Shown: positions 59,552 through 64,000 of the stretch, one piece after another
How positions within the stretch are numbered: position 1 is the stretch's first letter
How the letters are laid out: each line of letters opens with the position of its first letter
Assembly: GCF_018143015.1 (NCBI RefSeq)
Contig: NC_054749.1
Span: forward strand, 30,352,411-30,416,410
DNA: 64,000 bases
Origin: Lytechinus variegatus
Taxonomy: Eukaryota > Echinodermata > Echinoidea > Temnopleuroida > Toxopneustidae
Direction of reading: 5' to 3'
Position numbers and translations under genes: made by a program
The notes under the pieces: model-generated
The model's database searches: none
Told to the model about the DNA's origin: nothing
Seen by the model: only the letters and a program-made list of their open reading frames with translations

Positions 59552-60519
59552 AAACTGGTGAGTGTTTCATAAAGCTGTTTGTAAGATACGAATGACTTAA
59601 CCCAGGACTGGTGATCCTTTCTTGTGCTATGTGATATCTCTATGTAACTGATTTAGCACCCAAGAACATTTGAGACAGTGATTTTCCGCAATCGCGGAAA
59701 ACGGACGGAATTCACGGAATCGGCTGTTTGAAACGGAAAGTGGCTTTTCAAACGGAAAATCACAGAAAACACGTTTTTTCTCAAAATGCACAAAAAACAA
59801 CAGAAATTAATCCCAAATCCTCAACAAAATACTAATATCAACTGAAAAAACACGATCTCACTTTGCAACAACAATCATAACAATCAACACATCGTAACTA
59901 CACTCGAGCCTCTCCATCACTCGATCGTATCCAAATTAGTTTACACTTACGTCCGCATAGAAGGCAGAATCCGGCCGTGTGTTGCTGCCCTCTGCGTTCG
60001 GTCATAATATAATGATCACGGTGATTCATCAAATCCAAAATGGCGGATATTCGGAAGTCGTCGACTGCTCAAAACGATGTCCGAAAAGTCCCCAAATCAG
60101 CGATAAAATCCCATTTAACAATAAAATAATGCTAATGATATGAAAGGTGAGAATATATTAATGTTGATTATGTTTCCCTAATTTTTTTTTTAGCTTGAAT
60201 CTCTTCGATTAAAATGGATTTTAAAGCGATGTTAGTACATTGGTAGATGCAAATTTTGAGCAGCGCTAGCATTTTGACATCGCTACTCGTTGCGTATTGG
60301 TTTTCTATGTAAACGGAATTGTCAATTTTTCTTGTACACAAAGTCTATGGGGAAACTCAATTTCCGTTTCCAGACATGCTGAAACAGAATTTGAGATTTT
60401 CTGAAACGGAAAAGGCAATATTTAGAAACGGAAAATCACTGTCCCAAGAACATGTTTCAGTCATGTGTAAAGTTGTGCGTAACTTTACGCACAGCTTTAT
60501 GAAACATCCACTTGATAGC
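59552..60519. mobile_element. TTTCATAAAGCTG foldback MITE split by a hAT-like insertion
   Basis: The left arm (GGTGAGTGTTTCATAAAGCTG) is at 59557 and the right arm (CAGCTTTATGAAACATCCAC) ends near 60511; an inserted element at 59670-60445 separates them. Confidence 0.65.
59662..60453. mobile_element. hAT-like element with AAACGG subterminal repeats
   Basis: AAGAACAT at 59662-59669 and 60446-60453 is a perfect 8-bp duplication around a 776-bp element. Its ends share GACAGTGATTTTCCG in inverted orientation (right end GGAAAATCACTGTCCC). AAACGG or its complement occurs seven times, at 59699, 59731, 59750, 60311, 60364, 60404 and 60426, all close to the ends. No transposase is encoded. Confidence 0.78.
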
Positions 60520-60586
60520 TTGACATGAGATCACCAGGCACACAAATCACCAGGCACACAATAAATTTGCTAAACTTTGTGTTTCA

Positions 60587-60759
60587 GGGGGCCGTTTCAT
60601 AAAGCTGTTCGTTAGTTATGATTGACTTAAAGAATGACTGGTGAACCTGTCTTACGCGCTAAACCATCGCCAATGAATATACCATTTACCAAAAGAAACG
60701 ATGACCAGTCATTCTCAAAGTCGCTCTTAACTTATGAACAGCTTTATGAAACACCCACC
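60587..60759. mobile_element. Foldback MITE, TTTCATAAAGCTG family
   Basis: GGGGGCCGTTTCATAAAGCTG at the left is complementary to CAGCTTTATGAAACACCCACC at the right, with further arm pairing through GACTTAAAGAATGACTGGTG and GACCAGTCATTCTCAAAGTC. Confidence 0.75.
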
Positions 60760-61750
60760 TGGTACACAAAGTTTAGCAATTTATTGTACAGTTGATTTGT
60801 GTGCTTGTTGCATTCAATGATCTATGTAATGAAACATAAAAATCAGGTCTAAGATCAAATGCTACATTTTGTGTTACTGGGCCCAGGTATTGTGTATACT
60901 GTGAAATGTATCTGCTTTGATCAGTGTTCTGGCTAGACCCAATATATTGTGGTCACTATTTCATGGGCTTACAAAGTATTTTCAGGCCGAGATAGTGGTT
61001 TTATAAAGCCGAAAGTGAAGGAATGTCTGACATTAGCAAATTTTTTAAAATAAACTAATATTTATCAAATATGACAATGTTTAATGTAAATTATGTAAAG
61101 GCTAGTTTTGGTAACGATATAAAAATGAGTTCGTACAGAATCCAATGAAATGACCACCAAAGTGTCTGTTTGCATGAATAAAACGTATGTGCCAAAGGAT
61201 TCTGGAAGAAATTGTGTAATTGCTTAGAAATCAGCAAATAAGCACAGGATTCGGGTAGGGCGTCGGGCACGACATTCAAAGCAATAATTATACACTGTCC
61301 CACGTGCGCTTATCTGTGTTGGGGATCTTCGGCGTGAACATTTTTCAGCGTAGATATCAATATTTTATTAAGTTTTATGTAACTGTACCAGATCTAGATC
61401 CTCGATGATATACTGACAATTAAGCCTTGTTTTACAGACTTTCTCATGAAATCAGTGTTTACTGCAACTACTGGAATTTCTCTTTAATGTAAATTATGCA
61501 TATATGTATAAAGCAAGATTAGAGATGAAAATGAATGAAGAGGAATTCCTCTTTTTCAAGGAATTGGCTTTGGAACACTTTTTATTTGCAATCAGTGGTG
61601 GACAGAAGCAGTGTATTTCATGATGATTGTTGGTCGGAAATCTTATGTGGCAGTTGGTCCCAACCACTGCCATCCACTGTAGCTATAATACTGGCTGTGA
61701 TGAAGATGTCAAGCATGAGTCCCTGATGCAGGACTCTCATACCATATGCA

Positions 61751-62174
61751 TTAAGGCCTCCGCACACCTTATGACCGACTGGTCTGCGACTGAGCGAGGG
61801 GACATGAATCGCAAGGTAGTCATAAGCCTCGACACCGCACGCCTTGCGATCTGACTACCCTTCTGTCTGCGACTCACGCATGTTCTTTTTGCTTTTTGCC
61901 ATAGCAACTGAGAAAATGATGCTTGCTACTGCGTATGCGCGTTGCAGATCATGTACATGTCGATATTTAAGTGCGACCCTGCAGTCTTATTGGCAGAAAG
62001 CTGGATTGAGCTTGTGATCCAGTTGTAAGGATTCGACATGTCATATCCTTACAATTTTCCTTGCGATTTGTCTCTGACTGGTATGCAACTCTCAAGTTGA
62101 CAAGAGCTGTGACGTCACATTTCCCTTCACTCGGTCACAGACCAGTCGGGTCGTAAGGTGTGCGGTGGCCTTTA
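61751..62174. mobile_element. PIF/Harbinger-like MITE
   Basis: TTA at 61751-61753 and 62172-62174 flanks a 418-bp element starting AGGCCTCCGCACACCTTATG and ending TAAGGTGTGCGGTGGCCT, inverted with few mismatches. The arms continue through GACTGGTCTG and CAGACCAGTC. The 3-bp TTA target fits PIF/Harbinger. Confidence 0.65.
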
Positions 62175-62344
62175 GAGTTGGCATGTCTATTTTGAGTAGG
62201 CCTGCGGGCTAAACATATGAACCGTGCCTGGGCTATTGTGCACTATACTGAATATGTGCATGACATAAACTATTCTTTCTACTTGTTTCTTTTTCTGTCT
62301 TACCAAGTATTCTTATAGAATTTGATTTAGTTTAATGTATGATG

Positions 62345-62450
62345 AAAGAGCAAAGACCTTGCCAAAGGACCTAGGTGCTATGACGGGGGATCAAACCCAA
62401 TACTTTCATATGTAAAGTCAGTCCCTGGCCTTAGACAACTTGACCATGGC
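62345..62450 (-). mobile_element. tRNA-derived SINE remnant
   Basis: ACCTTGCCAAAGGACCTAGG matches the corresponding part of the SINE near 54447 (CCTTGCCAAAGGACGCTAGG). A degenerate B-box (GGGTTTGATCCCC on the minus strand) follows. Confidence 0.55.
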
Positions 62451-62520
62451 ATTACTATGTTTATGTGCACTTTGGAAGGCAAGGAGCCCTCTACTGTTTG
62501 ACATTATGTAGCTGATATAT

Positions 62521-63097
62521 TTAAAGGTCAAGTCCACCCCAGAAAAATGTTGATTTTAATAAATAGAGAAAAATCAAACTAGCACAACAGTGAAAATTTT
62601 ATCAAAATCGGATGTAAAGTAAGAAAGTTATAAAATTCTAAAGTTTCAATTATTTTTCACAGAACAGTGATATGTACAAATGAGTGACATGCAAATGAGA
62701 TAGTCGATGATGTCACTCAATCACTACTGCTTTTGTTTTTTATTATTTGAATTATACAACATTTCATTTTTTGTTTAACCATATAGTATTAAGCAATGCT
62801 AATTCCACATGTTCAGGGAGGAATTAATCGTTGTTTCATTTTGCATTGAGGAGAAAATTTGAATATTTCATATAATAAAATACAAAAGAAATAGTGAGTG
62901 GATGATGTCATCAGTCTCCTCATTTGCATACAGACCAGGATGTGCATATAACTGTTTTGTGAAATGAAGCGAAATTTTAAAATATAACTTTCTTATTTCA
63001 CGTCCGATTTTGATGAAATTTTCAGTGTTATGCTTGTTGAATTTTTCTCTTTTTATTCAAATCCATTTTTTTTTTGGGGGGTGGACTTGACCTTTAA
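62521..63097. mobile_element. TTAA-flanked MITE, copy 4
   Basis: TTAA at 62521-62524 and 63094-63097 flanks 569 bp starting AGGTCAAGTCCACCCCAG and ending GGGGTGGACTTGACCT, whose termini are perfect complements over about 16 bases. The interior matches the other copies (GATGATGTCATCAGT, GATGAAATTTTCAGTGTTAT). Confidence 0.82.
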
Positions 63098-64000
63098 ATT
63101 GAAGACCTGATTTTGAATATGCTACCTGAGTACTTATTACTTATCATTGCAGACAGAGATGAGATCCTAATTTTTGGTTAGTTTTTATCTATAGTTTGAA
63201 AGATCTGGTTAATTATTGTACGATGTGTCAATTTATGTTTATTCATGTACTAAATGATTCAGGTACTTTTTGGTCTGTTTTTGTTTTGATAATACATTTT
63301 CTTTCATACATTGTTTTATATTGATAAATCTATTTCACAAAAGATGATCAGAATTTATGAATTGATTGTGTATTTTCCTTTTTAGAATACGTTGTCTAGA
63401 ACCATATAATCATTGTAAAACAATATTTTCTTATGTAAGACATTTTTAAAAGAAATTTTTATATTTATCAGTGGCTCTGCATTTGATAAGTCTGTGCAAT
63501 TCTTCAATGTATAATATAACTTCAAATAAAGTGTGTGACTTGTAACAAACAATGAAGAACATTTTAAATGAAATGATTTGAATTGCCAGCACAGATATTG
63601 ATTCTTTCATGAAGAGCAGATACGCTTATAACAGCCTTGTATGTTATTAAGATAATGCTGCATGTAAGTTTTTTTTTTTCGGTGCTTATTTTCTCAGCAC
63701 CAGACCAACCCCATTGTAAAAGCGTAAAAAGTAGCATGGATCTGCTACAGTTACAGAACGCTTGTGGTGCAGACTATTTTTGTGCGGGCCTGGTGCGTAC
63801 AAACCAAAATCATGAGTTACTGAAAACGGTATAGAGTACCCAAAGTGGTATAAATGGGATGTCACTGAGGTGATTCTTAATGTATCAAATAAAGGTGCAG
63901 CAACTACATTTTTTTCTGAATATTGGAAAGGTATATAAACTAATAGTTCAACTATGCAAGAGTAGTGTCATGGTATCTTTGTAGTGTAAATGTGATGCAA

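Larger units (their letters stand above)
59191..64000. other. SLC26A11 3' UTR/flank with stacked mobile elements
   Basis: No further exon was recognised. Foldback elements crowd 59249-60895, a hAT-like element is nested at 59670-60445, a Harbinger-like element lies at 61754-62171, a SINE remnant at 62345-62450 and a TTAA-MITE at 62521-63097. A candidate poly(A) signal AATAAA with a GT-rich downstream stretch is at 63525-63530; whether it belongs to SLC26A11 is unknown. Confidence 0.5.

Overview
The window is animal nuclear DNA: AT-rich, dominated by introns and repeats, with short GT-AG exons encoding deeply conserved metazoan proteins. The interspersed families (TTAA-flanked MITEs starting AGGTCAAGTCCACC, foldback elements containing TTTCATAAAGCTG, the GTCTCACCTGC-bounded array of nuclear-receptor-like repeats, tRNA-derived SINEs) resemble repeats I associate with echinoderms, most likely a sea urchin. 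That placement is inference from repeat flavour and protein divergence, not proof.

Four protein-coding genes can be reconstructed exon by exon. (1) 337-536, + strand: last coding exon of MOSMO (modulator of Smoothened), entering from outside the window. (2) 9421-16372, - strand: complete SNU13/NHP2L1 in four coding exons, 127 aa, a K-turn-binding protein of U4 snRNP and box C/D snoRNPs. (3) 20319-25028, + strand: complete PSMD10/gankyrin in six coding exons, 221 aa, an ankyrin-repeat proteasome-assembly chaperone. (4) 34373-59190, + strand: complete SLC26A11-type SulP anion transporter in 15 coding exons, 688 aa, with a likely non-coding 5' exon ending at 31721. All junctions keep frame. SNU13 and PSMD10 are head to head about 3.9 kb apart. 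The four genes have unrelated jobs (Hedgehog tuning, splicing and rRNA modification, proteasome assembly, anion transport); I see no pathway linking them.

The rest is mobile and repetitive DNA. Highlights: two apparently identical 1764-bp hAT-like elements in opposite orientation 41 kb apart (11387-13150 and 52537-54300), the second splitting an older SINE; at least four TTAA-flanked MITEs, one with its empty target preserved in an adjacent tandem repeat; a piggyBac-like MITE (55637-56402) with perfect 17-bp inverted termini; a hAT-like element with seven AAACGG subterminal motifs (59670-60445); an element with poly-G termini (6324-6870); a 98-bp-arm hairpin in a PSMD10 intron; and two arrays of ~163-bp repeats carrying perfect AGGTCA-A-AGGTCA motifs. 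No CRISPR array, operon or bacterial gene is present, and I found no convincing new protein system. The novelty lies in repeat architecture.
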